A stretch of DNA of 64,000 nt from JBGSPQ01 sp964346765 (GTDB taxonomy: Bacteria; Patescibacteriota; Gracilibacteria; UBA1369), in contig CAYFWB010000001.1 of assembly GCA_964346765.1 (NCBI GenBank), forward strand, positions 231,412 to 295,411, given 5' to 3'. The position numbers were made by a program, and so were the translations under genes. The notes beneath the pieces are model-generated. The model ran no database searches and had not been told where the DNA came from. It worked only from the letters and a program-made list of their open reading frames with translations. The stretch's first letter is position 1; every line of letters begins with the position of its first letter. This document shows positions 46,443 to 53,755 of the stretch, one piece after another.

Positions 46443-46895
46443 CTATTTTTCCCAAATAATTCCTTCACATCGCCCTTTAAGATAACCATGATGAATGAAC
46501 TTGGAAGAACCGAGTTCCATAACACCTGTTTTGCCATAGAAACGACAAGCTTTACAGGCACTTTTATATTGCACTGTCTCAATTTTAGACTCACCGTTTT
46601 TTTCCTTGGTGTGATAGGAACAAACTTTCTCTTCCTCAAATGTGTCGCAGTCAAACACTATGCCGTCATCGTCACGCTCGAAGTAGGCGGGGTCACAAGA
46701 AATAAGATTATTTGGAATAGAATCTGCGGTATCTTCTTTATTGTTTTCATTAACAGCCTTTTTGTCTAAATTGGAAAGGTTATTGTCCGGCTCACTCTTT
46801 TGGCTGCAACCCGAAATAAAAAAGGTCATTATTACTGACAATAATATTATAATCTTCTTTTTGTCTAAACTTTTTTTAATAGTTTTGTAATCCAT
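46443..46895 (-). CDS. lipoprotein, 150 aa
   Basis: N-terminal signal with a clear lipobox (MTFFISGCSQKS), so Lgt and signal peptidase II would anchor it in the membrane. After an Asn/Asp/Lys linker, the second half holds six cysteines (SCDPAYFERDDDGIVFDCDT, KVCSYHTKEK, SACKACRFYG), suggesting disulfides or a metal site. No family recognised. It may be the cargo of the last cassette; the box GTGTTAGCCCC just upstream at 46907 looks like an R' remnant, but no full attC is visible there. Confidence 0.7.
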   Translation of the reverse strand: MDYKTIKKSLDKKKIIILLSVIMTFFISGCSQKSEPDNNLSNLDKKAVNENNKEDTADSIPNNLISCDPAYFERDDDGIVFDCDTFEEEKVCSYHTKEKNGESKIETVQYKSACKACRFYGKTGVMELGSSKFIHHGYLKGRCEGIIWEK

Positions 46896-46948
46896 TACTC
46901 CGATTGGTGTTAGCCCCTCTTTGATGATGTTTTCCGAAGAAGTTAAAT

Positions 46949-47161
46949 TTAAGCCAACTCTTTAGTCCAATAATGAGTGAAATATAAAATAATTAATCCT
47001 ATAAAAATTGAGATCCAAGAACTTAATTCATAATTATTTGGAAATAAATAAGTATCCATAATACCCCAAGCACCTCTCCAAAAAGCAACAACAGAAAATC
47101 CTATTAGAAGGGTGAATAGTGCTTGTTTAAATGGTTTCAATTTTTTAATTCTATGTAACAT
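46949..47161 (-). CDS. small membrane protein, 70 aa
   Basis: Two hydrophobic segments (ALFTLLIGFSVVAFWRGAW and WISIFIGLIILYFTHYW) with a basic N-terminus. No family recognised. Lies between a possible R' remnant (46907) and the attC half-site at 47212, so it fits a worn-down cassette. Confidence 0.6.
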   Translation of the reverse strand: MLHRIKKLKPFKQALFTLLIGFSVVAFWRGAWGIMDTYLFPNNYELSSWISIFIGLIILYFTHYWTKELA

Positions 47162-47211
47162 AATATGATTAATTATTTATAGTATTTTTTGGGGCTTATA
47201 TTTAATTGTAA

Positions 47212-47243
47212 TTAATGTCCAAGAGTATGCGATGTTGTGCTGA
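47212..47243 (-). repeat. attC-like half-site remnant
   Basis: ATGTCCAAGAGTATGCGATG followed by TTGTGC resembles the left arm of the other sites (AACGTCC...TATGCGA-TG) joined directly to an R'-like box; the centre and right arm are missing. Confidence 0.35.
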
Positions 47244-47248
47244 TTTTA

Positions 47249-47827
47249 TTAAAACTTCAAAGTTGAAATAATATCTTTTAATGATTTGTTGTCTCTTTCT
47301 GTCCAATAAACCTTAAAAGCGACTATTTGGTTATTGTTTTTCGTGTAATACGCTGTTACATCAAACATATCGCTTACTGTGATTTTAATGAAATCATTGT
47401 CGCCAATTTTTATCGTTTTGTATTTAATGCCGGTTTGTTCGGACATTTCCGATAAGGTTTCTCCCGGTAAGTCGAAATCGACAATAATTTGTTGATCTAA
47501 TGTGTTGTTTGATGTTGTGGCTTTTATTTCTACTTCTGGTATTTGACATGTGTCGCAAGCTACAGGCGGATTTATATGTCTTTGATAACCTTCTGCTGTC
47601 CAAAGACCTTTTTCATCGGCTGTATATTCTATTGGATAGGTAAATGTAAATCCGTTACCTTGAAATATTTTTCCGGTTTCAACGACTGAAGCTGGTGTTT
47701 GATCTTCCGTTTTTTGAGTAATTTGTGGAGTCTTCACTGTTTTGTTTTGTTGCCAGAAGTAAACGCCACCTCCGACAACGACTGCCGTTATAATGACGGC
47801 TACAATGATTTTCCATGTTTGGTTCAT
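47249..47827 (-). CDS. membrane-anchored PsbP-like protein
   Basis: A 192-residue protein with an N-terminal membrane anchor (IIVAVIITAVVVGGGVYFW), a Thr/Gln/Pro linker, and a C-terminal beta domain starting FTFTYPIEYTADE, the F-x-F-x-YP pattern of PsbP/MOG1-like folds common in small-genome bacteria. A CDTC pair lies near residue 90. The anchor is almost the same as that of the cassette protein at 55190-55861 (IxxVxITAxVVGGGxYxWQ), although the domains differ. Function unknown. Confidence 0.7.
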   Translation of the reverse strand: MNQTWKIIVAVIITAVVVGGGVYFWQQNKTVKTPQITQKTEDQTPASVVETGKIFQGNGFTFTYPIEYTADEKGLWTAEGYQRHINPPVACDTCQIPEVEIKATTSNNTLDQQIIVDFDLPGETLSEMSEQTGIKYKTIKIGDNDFIKITVSDMFDVTAYYTKNNNQIVAFKVYWTERDNKSLKDIISTLKF

Positions 47828-47890
47828 ATAATTTTTAATTAAGAATTATTTGAATTATATATTAAGTCGCTTTTAAAGTAGCCCAATTTT

Positions 47891-48001
47891 AGCTAATTTT
47901 TGCGTGTAAACGAAGTTTTTTGTATTGGTATAATATGTCCGGAGGGCCACCAATGCAAAAATTTAGGATGAGCGAAGCGAACTGTTTATATGCTGTTAGT
48001 T
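47891..48001 (-). repeat. attC-like site
   Basis: R''-like AGCTAAT (47891), R' GTTAGTT (47995-48001). Inner arms GCGTGTAAACGAAG and CTGTTTATATGC pair with G-U wobbles; the centre has ATTGGTATAAT...CCACCAATGC. R'' has lost its final C. Confidence 0.6.
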
Positions 48002-48071
48002 AGAAATTTTTTTTTAATCAAAATATTAGCGAAGATTTCTCCAGTATGAGAAAGCTTCTTTTTTTAAGGGA

Positions 48072-48332
48072 TTACAATAATTTATTATATATCCAAGCAA
48101 ATATTGTTGTTAGTATAAATCCATCAATAAATCCATAAATTGTACCTAACAAAACTCCAATCCAAGAGATAGAGTATCCTAAAAATCCATATATACTAAC
48201 AATCAAATTATTGTATTCTGGGAAAAACCCGTAAATTCCAAGTATTGTTGTAAAAGCAATACAGATTCCTGCTGTAATTCCTCCGGCTATTCCAAATTTA
48301 AATGGATTAATTTTTCCAAATTTTTCTGACAT
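48072..48332 (-). CDS. small membrane protein, 86 aa
   Basis: Two hydrophobic segments rich in Gly and Ile (FGIAGGITAGICIAFTTILG and ISWIGVLLGTIYGFIDGFI), the second resembling a glycine-zipper-type transmembrane helix. No family recognised. It is the only gene of its cassette, bounded by GTTAGTTAGAAATTT at 47995 and a complementary AAATTGCTAAAC at 48397. Confidence 0.6.
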   Translation of the reverse strand: MSEKFGKINPFKFGIAGGITAGICIAFTTILGIYGFFPEYNNLIVSIYGFLGYSISWIGVLLGTIYGFIDGFILTTIFAWIYNKLL

Positions 48333-48400
48333 GGTTTTATTGGGTTAATTATTAAACTGAAAAAAATTTATCACAAGCTATGTTTGACTTGAAATAAATT

Positions 48401-48540
48401 GCTAAACGTCTAAAGAATAATAATAGAAATTGCTGGTTATTCCTGGTAACGTCCGTGCAACGTGTGAAGTTTGGCAGTGGTAAAATTTGTGACGAAGGAG
48501 CTTACCACTGCTAAATATGGACGGTGTAAGACGATTGTGC
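48401..48540 (-). repeat. two overlapping attC-like sites without a gene
   Basis: A minimal palindrome (GCTAAAC 48401 to GGTAAC 48450, arms AGAATAA/TTATTCC) runs straight into a second site, GGTAACGTCCGTGC ... GCAGTGGTAAAATTTG ... CCACTGC ... ATTGTGC (48534-48540). The arms of the second site do not pair with each other. Confidence 0.5.
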
Positions 48541-48637
48541 CTAACGTCCCAGGAGTATGAGAGGTTGTCGTCGGGAACTTGCGACCAAAGGCAATTTGGA
48601 TGGAGCCGAAGGAGGAATCTCATATTCCTTGTTATAT
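48539..48637 (-). repeat. attC-like site
   Basis: R'' GCCTAAC (48539-48545), R' GTTATAT (48631-48637); arms AGGAGTATGAGA and TCTCATATTCCT pair. It shares its GCC with the R' of the preceding site, so the two sites are back to back. Confidence 0.75.
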
Positions 48638-49354
48638 ACAGTTCTTATTCTGGTGAGGGTACTGAAAAAACTGCATTTCTTTTAACTCTCGTAAATCGGA
48701 ACAACTTTTTTCATAGAAAAAATTTGACCGTTTTCGGTTTAACCAAATTCCCAGAAGACCTGCATCAGTTGCACCAATTGCATCTTTTTTCAAATTATCA
48801 CCAATATAAATAACATTTTTAGATTCTACTTTAAACAATTCAGCACTTTTTTGAAAGAAAATTGGATTGGGTTTTGACATTCCTTCGGATTCTGCAGTGA
48901 TTACAAATTTGAAATATTCAAAAATACCTGTCTTTTTCAATTTAAACTCTTGTTGTTTTTGAGCTCCATCTGAAAGAATACCTAATTCAATGTTTTGATG
49001 TTTTAAAAATTCTAAAGTTTCAATAACATCAGGATAAAGAGTCCAAGAGTTCTCATAATAACCAAGATACTTATTGAAATATTTAAAGGATTCATGTTCT
49101 GTCATCTTTTGGTTTTGGAAAATGTCTCGAATCCTTCGAATTTGTTGTTCCCTAAAAGTAATTTTCTGAGTTAAAAAATCCTTGATATGGTTTTCAGAAA
49201 CTGTTTTCCAAAGAGTAACAAAAGTGCTTTCATCATAATTGGGTATAATAGAAGAAAACATAAAACCAAATTTTTCTGCTGCATCAATTTCTGCTTTTGA
49301 GTGGTTAACTAATGTATCATCTAAATCAAACAGTACTTTAATAATTTTCTCCAT
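48632..49354 (-). CDS. HAD-superfamily hydrolase
   Basis: A 240-residue phosphatase: motif I VLFDLDDTLVNHS, motif II ILSDGAQK, motif III Lys in EGMSKPNPIFF and motif IV YIGDNLKKDAIGA. The helical cap between motifs I and II marks a subclass I (YjjG/GppH-like) enzyme. The ATG at 49354 was chosen over a longer frame because upstream codons run through the attC site. Unusually, its TAA stop (48632-48634) lies within the R' box of the flanking site. Cassette ends GTTATATACAG and TTGTACATAACG are complementary. Confidence 0.88.
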   Translation of the reverse strand: MEKIIKVLFDLDDTLVNHSKAEIDAAEKFGFMFSSIIPNYDESTFVTLWKTVSENHIKDFLTQKITFREQQIRRIRDIFQNQKMTEHESFKYFNKYLGYYENSWTLYPDVIETLEFLKHQNIELGILSDGAQKQQEFKLKKTGIFEYFKFVITAESEGMSKPNPIFFQKSAELFKVESKNVIYIGDNLKKDAIGATDAGLLGIWLNRKRSNFFYEKSCSDLRELKEMQFFQYPHQNKNCI

Positions 49355-49366
49355 AATAAAAATTGT

Positions 49367-49492
49367 ACATAACGTTCCAGCATATGCGACGTTTGCCCTT
49401 GGTATAATTTGCGACCAGCGGGAGCTTGCCACGGGCAAATATGGACTAAGCGACGAGGTACGAGGGGCGTAGTCGTATACTGCGGATTGTAT
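49367..49492 (-). repeat. attC-like site
   Basis: R'' ACATAAC (49367-49373) and a weak R' ATTGTAT (49486-49492). Arms CAGCATATGCGAC and GTCGTATACTGC pair. The centre has TTGCCCTTGGTATAATTTGC and CCACGGGCAAATATGG, forming an inner stem. Confidence 0.7.
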
Positions 49493-49507
49493 AATGTAAT
49501 GAAAAAT

Positions 49508-49849
49508 TTATCCATTAAAAATTATTTGGGCTACTTTTTTGTGTAAGGAATTGGGAAAACTCCTTTTAACTTCATAACGGTGGGGGAAGTAGTTTTTGTA
49601 TTCACTTTTGCTACAAACTCGTAAAACTTCATTCTTGTAAGTGATAGCAAAACCAACTTTTCTGTATACTTTTTTATATTTTTGTGAAAGTGAATTTTCC
49701 AATTTTTTTAATTGGATTTTTAATTTTATGGTTGGTCTTGTTTTTAGAACTACAACCAAATTTAAATGAGAGATTAAAGATTTTGCTTTTCCTGTAGCAA
49801 CACTTCCATACAAATAAATGCCGTGAATCTTACTAAAAAATTTCAGCAA
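49508..49849 (-). CDS. degenerate minimal nucleotidyltransferase
   Basis: A 113-residue protein with the start of a polymerase-beta-type nucleotidyltransferase fold: IYLYGSVATGKAKS keeps the GSxxxG motif, but the following SDxD is SHLNL, so both metal-binding aspartates are lost. The basic C-terminal half has no match I can name. It is likely catalytically dead, perhaps a binding protein. It shares a cassette with the 76-residue protein upstream (17 bp away). Confidence 0.65.
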   Translation of the reverse strand: MLKFFSKIHGIYLYGSVATGKAKSLISHLNLVVVLKTRPTIKLKIQLKKLENSLSQKYKKVYRKVGFAITYKNEVLRVCSKSEYKNYFPHRYEVKRSFPNSLHKKVAQIIFNG

Positions 49850-49866
49850 TTAAGATTTTACATTTT

Positions 49867-50097
49867 TTACAATTCTTCTAATGCTTGAACTATTAATTGG
49901 TAATTTCGAGTTTTCTCCCTACCTTCTTCGTGTGCGTGTGGACCATTGCACCATTCTAATAACTCGTCTCTGGTTTCGCTTAGTGATGCTATTAGTTCTG
50001 GTGTAATTTCTTCTTCCCTAAATCTGTTACTAAAAGTTTTTTCTAAAGAATTTATATCACTGCGAGGTATTTCTTTTAAGAATTCTCCTAATTTCAT
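49867..50097 (-). CDS. hypothetical protein, 76 aa
   Basis: Acidic, helical, starting MKLGEFLKEIPRSDINSLEK, with a Trp-Cys-Asn-Gly-Pro-His-Ala-His stretch in the middle. The ATG at 50097 is preferred to one 36 bases upstream, which would add a hydrophobic leader. It and the degenerate nucleotidyltransferase could be a two-gene module, possibly toxin-antitoxin-like; the HEPN signature is absent, so this is speculation. Confidence 0.55.
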   Translation of the reverse strand: MKLGEFLKEIPRSDINSLEKTFSNRFREEEITPELIASLSETRDELLEWCNGPHAHEEGREKTRNYQLIVQALEEL

Positions 50098-50179
50098 ATA
50101 TATAAGGTTAATTATGTAAGTTAACGCTACCATAGCATTACTAAGAATTATGTCAAGTCCAGCTTAACTAAAATATGGC

Positions 50180-50305
50180 GCACAACGTCCTAGACTTTGT
50201 GAAATTTGGTGGCGGTAAAATTTAGAGCGAAGCGACATACTTCCGCCAAATTTGGGTGAATGACTGAACGAAGTGAGGGAATGAACCGTATATACCTTGT
50301 TATGT
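50180..50305 (-). repeat. attC-like site with unmatched arms
   Basis: R''-like GCACAAC (50180-50186) and R' GTTATGT (50299-50305). Inner stem TTTGGTGGCGGTAAAATTT / ACTTCCGCCAAATTTGGG pairs well, but the outer arms (TAGACTTTGTGAA and CCGTATATACC) do not match each other. Confidence 0.75.
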
Positions 50306-50321
50306 ATTGGTCAATTTATTT

Positions 50322-51077
50322 TTATCTGTATTCAGGATTTGGATGATCGAATTTACATCCAGCTTCCCATTTTGATCTTTGATTCCCATGGGGAGGAATA
50401 CCTCCATTATTTTTTAGCATTCTTGCCATATGGAGAAGATTCCAAGTCATGAACGTAGTATTGCGTTGGGTAAAGTCATTTTGAGGACCGCCACTTCCTT
50501 CGTCTAAATACGAAAGTCCCGGTCCAGCTTCACCGATCCAGCCAGCATCAGCTTGCGGAGGTATAGTAAACCCCAGGTGTTGCAAAGAATAAAGCACTCC
50601 CATGCCAACATGTTTGATTCCATCTTCATTTCCCGTAACTATACAACCTCCTGCACGTCCATAATAAGCATACTGGCCGTGCTCATTAAGTTCACCCGAT
50701 TGGCCATATAATCTTTCAATAACTCTTTGACATACCGATGATTTTTCTCCAAGCCATATAGGAGATCCTAGTATCAGGATATCACTTGCCATCACTTGTT
50801 TAAAAACTTTAGGCCAGTCGTCTTTTTGCCATCCGTCTTCAGTCATATCTGGCCAAACCCCGGAAGCTATATCTAAATCAACAGCACGAATTTCTTTGAC
50901 GGAAACATTGTTTTTTTCCATTATAGCTTTTGATACAGCAATAAGCCCATCAGTGTGTGATTTTTCCGGCGTTTTTTTTAGAGTGCAATTGATAAATAAC
51001 GCCTTGAGATCCGAGAAATCCCATTTAGAGGATACACACAACTCTTCTTGTTTTGGTGATAGTTTAGTCATATTCAT
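50322..51077 (-). CDS. NAD(P)H-dependent flavin reductase / flavodoxin-like oxidoreductase
   Basis: A 251-residue flavodoxin-fold protein: LKALFINCTLKKTPEKSHT is the FMN phosphate loop, ILILGSPIWLGEKSSVCQRV the second FMN loop, and GGCIVTGNEDGIKHV the third. This is the NADPH-dependent FMN reductase/NQO-like group, which reduce quinones, nitro compounds or flavins. The C-terminal tail is extended and rich in Gly and Asn. It is a typical adaptive cassette cargo. Confidence 0.88.
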   Translation of the reverse strand: MNMTKLSPKQEELCVSSKWDFSDLKALFINCTLKKTPEKSHTDGLIAVSKAIMEKNNVSVKEIRAVDLDIASGVWPDMTEDGWQKDDWPKVFKQVMASDILILGSPIWLGEKSSVCQRVIERLYGQSGELNEHGQYAYYGRAGGCIVTGNEDGIKHVGMGVLYSLQHLGFTIPPQADAGWIGEAGPGLSYLDEGSGGPQNDFTQRNTTFMTWNLLHMARMLKNNGGIPPHGNQRSKWEAGCKFDHPNPEYR

Positions 51078-51101
51078 AGTTTAAAAAATAAATTGTATTA
51101 T

Positions 51102-51118
51102 ACATATCATTGTTTTAA
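51102..51118 (-). repeat. collapsed attC remnant
   Basis: ACATATC and GTTTTAA boxes separated by three bases stand where a full site is expected; the first resembles the end complementary to the cassette start TTATGTATTGG (50300). Confidence 0.3.
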
Positions 51119-52053
51119 AAAGTGGGGCTATCATACTTTACAGTTTTAGCTATTATCTGTTTTACTTCTACAGAATCAGGATACCAGATCAAAGTATCTA
51201 AATCATGTTCAACAGAGTAGAGATCTAACCTCTTATCCAAATTTTCAAATTCAAAAAGTTCTGGATAAAATTCCTGAAACCAATCCAAAAGATTAGCGTA
51301 ATCTTCTTTTTTTGCAAATTTTTCAAATTTTTCGGACATATACTTTTTCGGATACTCAACCATTCTTTTAATAATATCCAAAACGAAGTCCATTGAAGAA
51401 ACTTCTGTCCTCTCAAAATCTAAAATGCCGACAATCTTTGTATCTTGAACTAGAATATTATCAAAGTGAGCATCCCAATATACTAGTGTTAGTTTTTGCT
51501 CCTTGAGAATATTATGATTGTCGTTAACAAAATTTTTGATGACTTTGATAAATTCAGAGGACAGAAGTTTTTTTTCTTCAATTTTCTTTAATGAGTTTTG
51601 AATTTGGTTGAGTATCTTGTCGTGCCAGTTGTCCGAAAAATTTACATCAAACTTTTGCAGAAATTCATCATATGGCGATTTGTTGATCACTTTGAGAATA
51701 TTACAAAGCTGTTTGATGATGATTTTCCTCTGGTCGTTGTTCAATAAATGCCATTTTGAGTACAGATTATCGCCATCAATCTTGGGGTAAATCATGAAAA
51801 ATTTGTCATAAATACCCTTGGATTTATCAAAAACGCTGATTTTAGGAATAGGAATTTTATCTTTAAAAAAATTGTAGAAAAATACCTCAATTTCAAACTT
51901 TTCTTCATTAGTTATATCTTCACAAACTTTGAGAATATATTTATCGTTAATAATATAAACTTTATTTGTGAAGCCAATTTCAATTTTTTGAAAAGTTTTA
52001 ACTTCTCCTAATTTATGTTCTTTGAAAATTTTTTCTACAGTTTTTTTTTCCAT
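51115..52053 (-). CDS. aminoglycoside phosphotransferase-family kinase
   Basis: A 312-residue APH/choline-kinase-fold protein. Brenner's motif appears as LVYWDAHFDNILVQD (catalytic Asp and Asn), followed by the metal Asp in GILDFERTEVSSMDF. The N-lobe has IGFTNKVYIINDKYILKV with the ATP-binding Lys. The substrate could be an aminoglycoside, another drug, choline or a sugar; sequence alone does not say. Its cassette ends carry the complementary blocks AAAAAGTGGGGCTA (51119) and TAGCCCCACTTTTTT (52088), and the right end is cut by the IS110 copy. Confidence 0.82.
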   Translation of the reverse strand: MEKKTVEKIFKEHKLGEVKTFQKIEIGFTNKVYIINDKYILKVCEDITNEEKFEIEVFFYNFFKDKIPIPKISVFDKSKGIYDKFFMIYPKIDGDNLYSKWHLLNNDQRKIIIKQLCNILKVINKSPYDEFLQKFDVNFSDNWHDKILNQIQNSLKKIEEKKLLSSEFIKVIKNFVNDNHNILKEQKLTLVYWDAHFDNILVQDTKIVGILDFERTEVSSMDFVLDIIKRMVEYPKKYMSEKFEKFAKKEDYANLLDWFQEFYPELFEFENLDKRLDLYSVEHDLDTLIWYPDSVEVKQIIAKTVKYDSPTF

Positions 52054-52103
52054 ATAAATTGATAAGAGGTTAGATTATATAAATTTTAGCCCCACTTTTT
52101 TCT

Positions 52104-52300
52104 ATTGATAGTACATTGATTTTGGTGAGTAGCCACGAAGCGCTGTGTTGGGAGTATAAGTCCCGTCGCATAACATGTGGGCTCCTGAAATGTCTCAAAG
52201 AAGCGAATAGGCTAGTTGGGGTCGCATCCCCGAACTATATACGAACCTGCTTTTGACATGTCAAGGGGTCTTCGCAGCTACCACCTTTCTCTTTTTCTTC
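52104..52300 (+). ncRNA. candidate bridge RNA (seekRNA) of IS110 copy 1
   Basis: The leader has several hairpins: GGGA/TCCC (52150/52161) within a longer-range AGCCAC/GTGGGCT pair (52131/52177), AGTTGGGG/CCCC-G-AACT (52214/52228), and the perfect palindrome TTGACATGTCAA (52253). It differs at one or two positions in about 250 from copy 2, while coding bases just after differ more. IS110-group elements such as IS621 encode a guide RNA at this place. CTAGTT at 52212 equals the CTAGTT created at both target joins. No expression evidence. Confidence 0.45.
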
Positions 52301-52354
52301 TCTCTTCTTTTTCTCTTTACACTTTATGCCCGATACAAGCTAAAAATCAAGCTC

Positions 52355-53320
52355 ATGAAAAAATATATAGGTATTGATGTCTCCAAACGTGATTTTCACG
52401 TCTGTTTCAGTGAGAATGGAGCGGTTTCAAAATTTGAAAATTCTGTGGCTGGTATTCGTAATTTCCTTGATTATCTCAAGCAAAATCGTTTTTCCACCAA
52501 AAGCACGCTTATCGGTTTGGAATCAACAGGATCATATCATTTGCAACTTTCTTTTCTCGCAACAAAAGTGGGTTATACGGTGAATGTTATCAATCCTTTA
52601 ATCACTCGCAGGCAAAGCAAAAGTGTCGTTCGTAGCGTCAAAACGGACGCGCATGATTCCGTTCTCATTCGTCTTTGCGTTATTCAGGGCGTGGGTCATC
52701 CATTTCGTGATACCGCTGATTCTCTTGCCCTCAAGACTCTGGTTCGTCAAAGGGCGGGGCTTTCAATGTTCAGGTTACAGGCAAAATTGCGACAGGAAGA
52801 GGTTTGTTTACGAGAAAGCTATCTTGAAAATGACATTTCCGAAGTGAATAAAGAGCTTGTGGAATTTTTTGATGAAAAGATCCTGTTTCTGGATCGAAAA
52901 ATCAGAAAATTCAATCCCGGATTACAAAAATTGTTGCAGTCAATTCCCGGGGTTGGTCCACAAACGGCTTCAACCTGCGTCGCGGAAATTGGCGATATCA
53001 TGCGGTTTCCCCACGCAAAGGCTTTGACAGCCTATGTTGGGCTGGATTCGCGCGTGTATGAGAGCGGAACGAGTATTCATGGCAAAGGATATATCTCCAA
53101 GCGTGGTAGCAAGATATTACGCACCCGTTTCTACAATGCCGCTTCTGTTGCCGTTCTACACGAAAATATATTCAGAGAGTTCTTTCTCAAAAAACGCTCG
53201 GAGGGAAAACCCTATCGCGTTGCCCTTTGCGCCGTGATGCACAAAATGGTGCACGTTGTTTTTGCAGTCTGGAAGCGTGTTTCACCTTTTATTAACGATG
53301 TATCTCAAAAAAGTTCTTGA
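52355..53320 (+). CDS. IS110-family transposase (DEDD recombinase)
   Basis: 321 residues starting MKKYIGIDVSKRDFHVCF; the ATG at 52355 was chosen because the upstream in-frame codons belong to the structured leader. DEDD residues: Asp8, Glu in LIGLESTGSY, and the Asp pair in VKTDAHDSVLI. The C-terminal Transposase_20 domain has SIPGVGPQTASTCVAEIG and SKRGSKILRTRFYNAA with the nucleophilic Ser. Intact, so this copy could mobilise copy 2. Uses a TGA stop. Confidence 0.95.
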   Translation: MKKYIGIDVSKRDFHVCFSENGAVSKFENSVAGIRNFLDYLKQNRFSTKSTLIGLESTGSYHLQLSFLATKVGYTVNVINPLITRRQSKSVVRSVKTDAHDSVLIRLCVIQGVGHPFRDTADSLALKTLVRQRAGLSMFRLQAKLRQEEVCLRESYLENDISEVNKELVEFFDEKILFLDRKIRKFNPGLQKLLQSIPGVGPQTASTCVAEIGDIMRFPHAKALTAYVGLDSRVYESGTSIHGKGYISKRGSKILRTRFYNAASVAVLHENIFREFFLKKRSEGKPYRVALCAVMHKMVHVVFAVWKRVSPFINDVSQKSS

Positions 53321-53331
53321 CGGGGATATCG

Positions 53332-53715
53332 CTAGTTAGCTGAAGTTTGATCTATTTTAGATAAAAAGATTATATTAAATACAATTGCTCCAAATGCTAT
53401 TAACCCAACAAGGAAAGCAAATCCATAACCTACGCCGTGTCCTGGTTGACCTGGAAGTCCATTAGCTGAAATATTGTATATTTCTGCAAAAACCAAAAAG
53501 TACATGATCCAAGTCTGGCTTAAGTGCTTTTGTAGATTAGTTGATTCATTTTCTACGTTATTTATAAAGGTATTTGCTTTCCAGGCTGCGAATATTAATG
53601 TTGGGATGAAAATTAGAAATCCCATAAAGGGTATAATAGTAAAAATAATGAAACCTAATATTAGACCTATAAATAAGTAGATCCCGTAAATGATGGAATT
53701 TATATAATTTTTCAT
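53332..53715 (-). CDS. small membrane protein, 127 aa
   Basis: Three or four hydrophobic segments (IIYGIYLFIGLILGFIIFTI, LVFAEIYNIS and FAFLVGLIAFGAIVFNIIF) with a Gly-Gln-Pro-Gly-His loop. No family recognised. The reading frame runs through the R' box into the IS110 edge: its TAG stop (53332-53334) is made by the CT of the element plus the next A, and the last residues (AN) come from the box. Cassette ends GTTAGCTGAAGTTT and AAATTTCAGATAAC are complementary. Confidence 0.65.
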   Translation of the reverse strand: MKNYINSIIYGIYLFIGLILGFIIFTIIPFMGFLIFIPTLIFAAWKANTFINNVENESTNLQKHLSQTWIMYFLVFAEIYNISANGLPGQPGHGVGYGFAFLVGLIAFGAIVFNIIFLSKIDQTSAN

Positions 53716-53755
53716 GTTGTGAGGGATTAAAATTAAATTTCAGATAACGTTTGCA

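Larger units (their letters stand above)
52104..53333 (+). mobile_element. IS110-family insertion sequence, copy 1 (intact)
   Basis: 1230 bp by comparison with copy 2 (60434-61490); flanks differ outside these limits. There are no terminal inverted repeats, as is normal for IS110. The element has a 251-bp noncoding leader before the transposase and about 13 bp after it. A CT dinucleotide lies at both edges (52102-52103 and 53332-53333), the expected exchange core. The right end touches GTTAGCT, the R' box of the next cassette. Confidence 0.85.

Noticed and set aside
49355..49438. Longer start of the HAD gene
   Set aside because: The extra residues come from attC sequence; the HAD fold starts at MEKIIKVLFDLDD.
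49508..50097. MNT-HEPN toxin-antitoxin pair
   Set aside because: The partner lacks the RxxxxH motif of HEPN and the nucleotidyltransferase lacks its aspartates.
52253..52354. Upstream start of the IS110 transposase
   Set aside because: The added residues are a hydrophobic run from the structured leader and are absent from the family, whose proteins start a few residues before GIDVSK.
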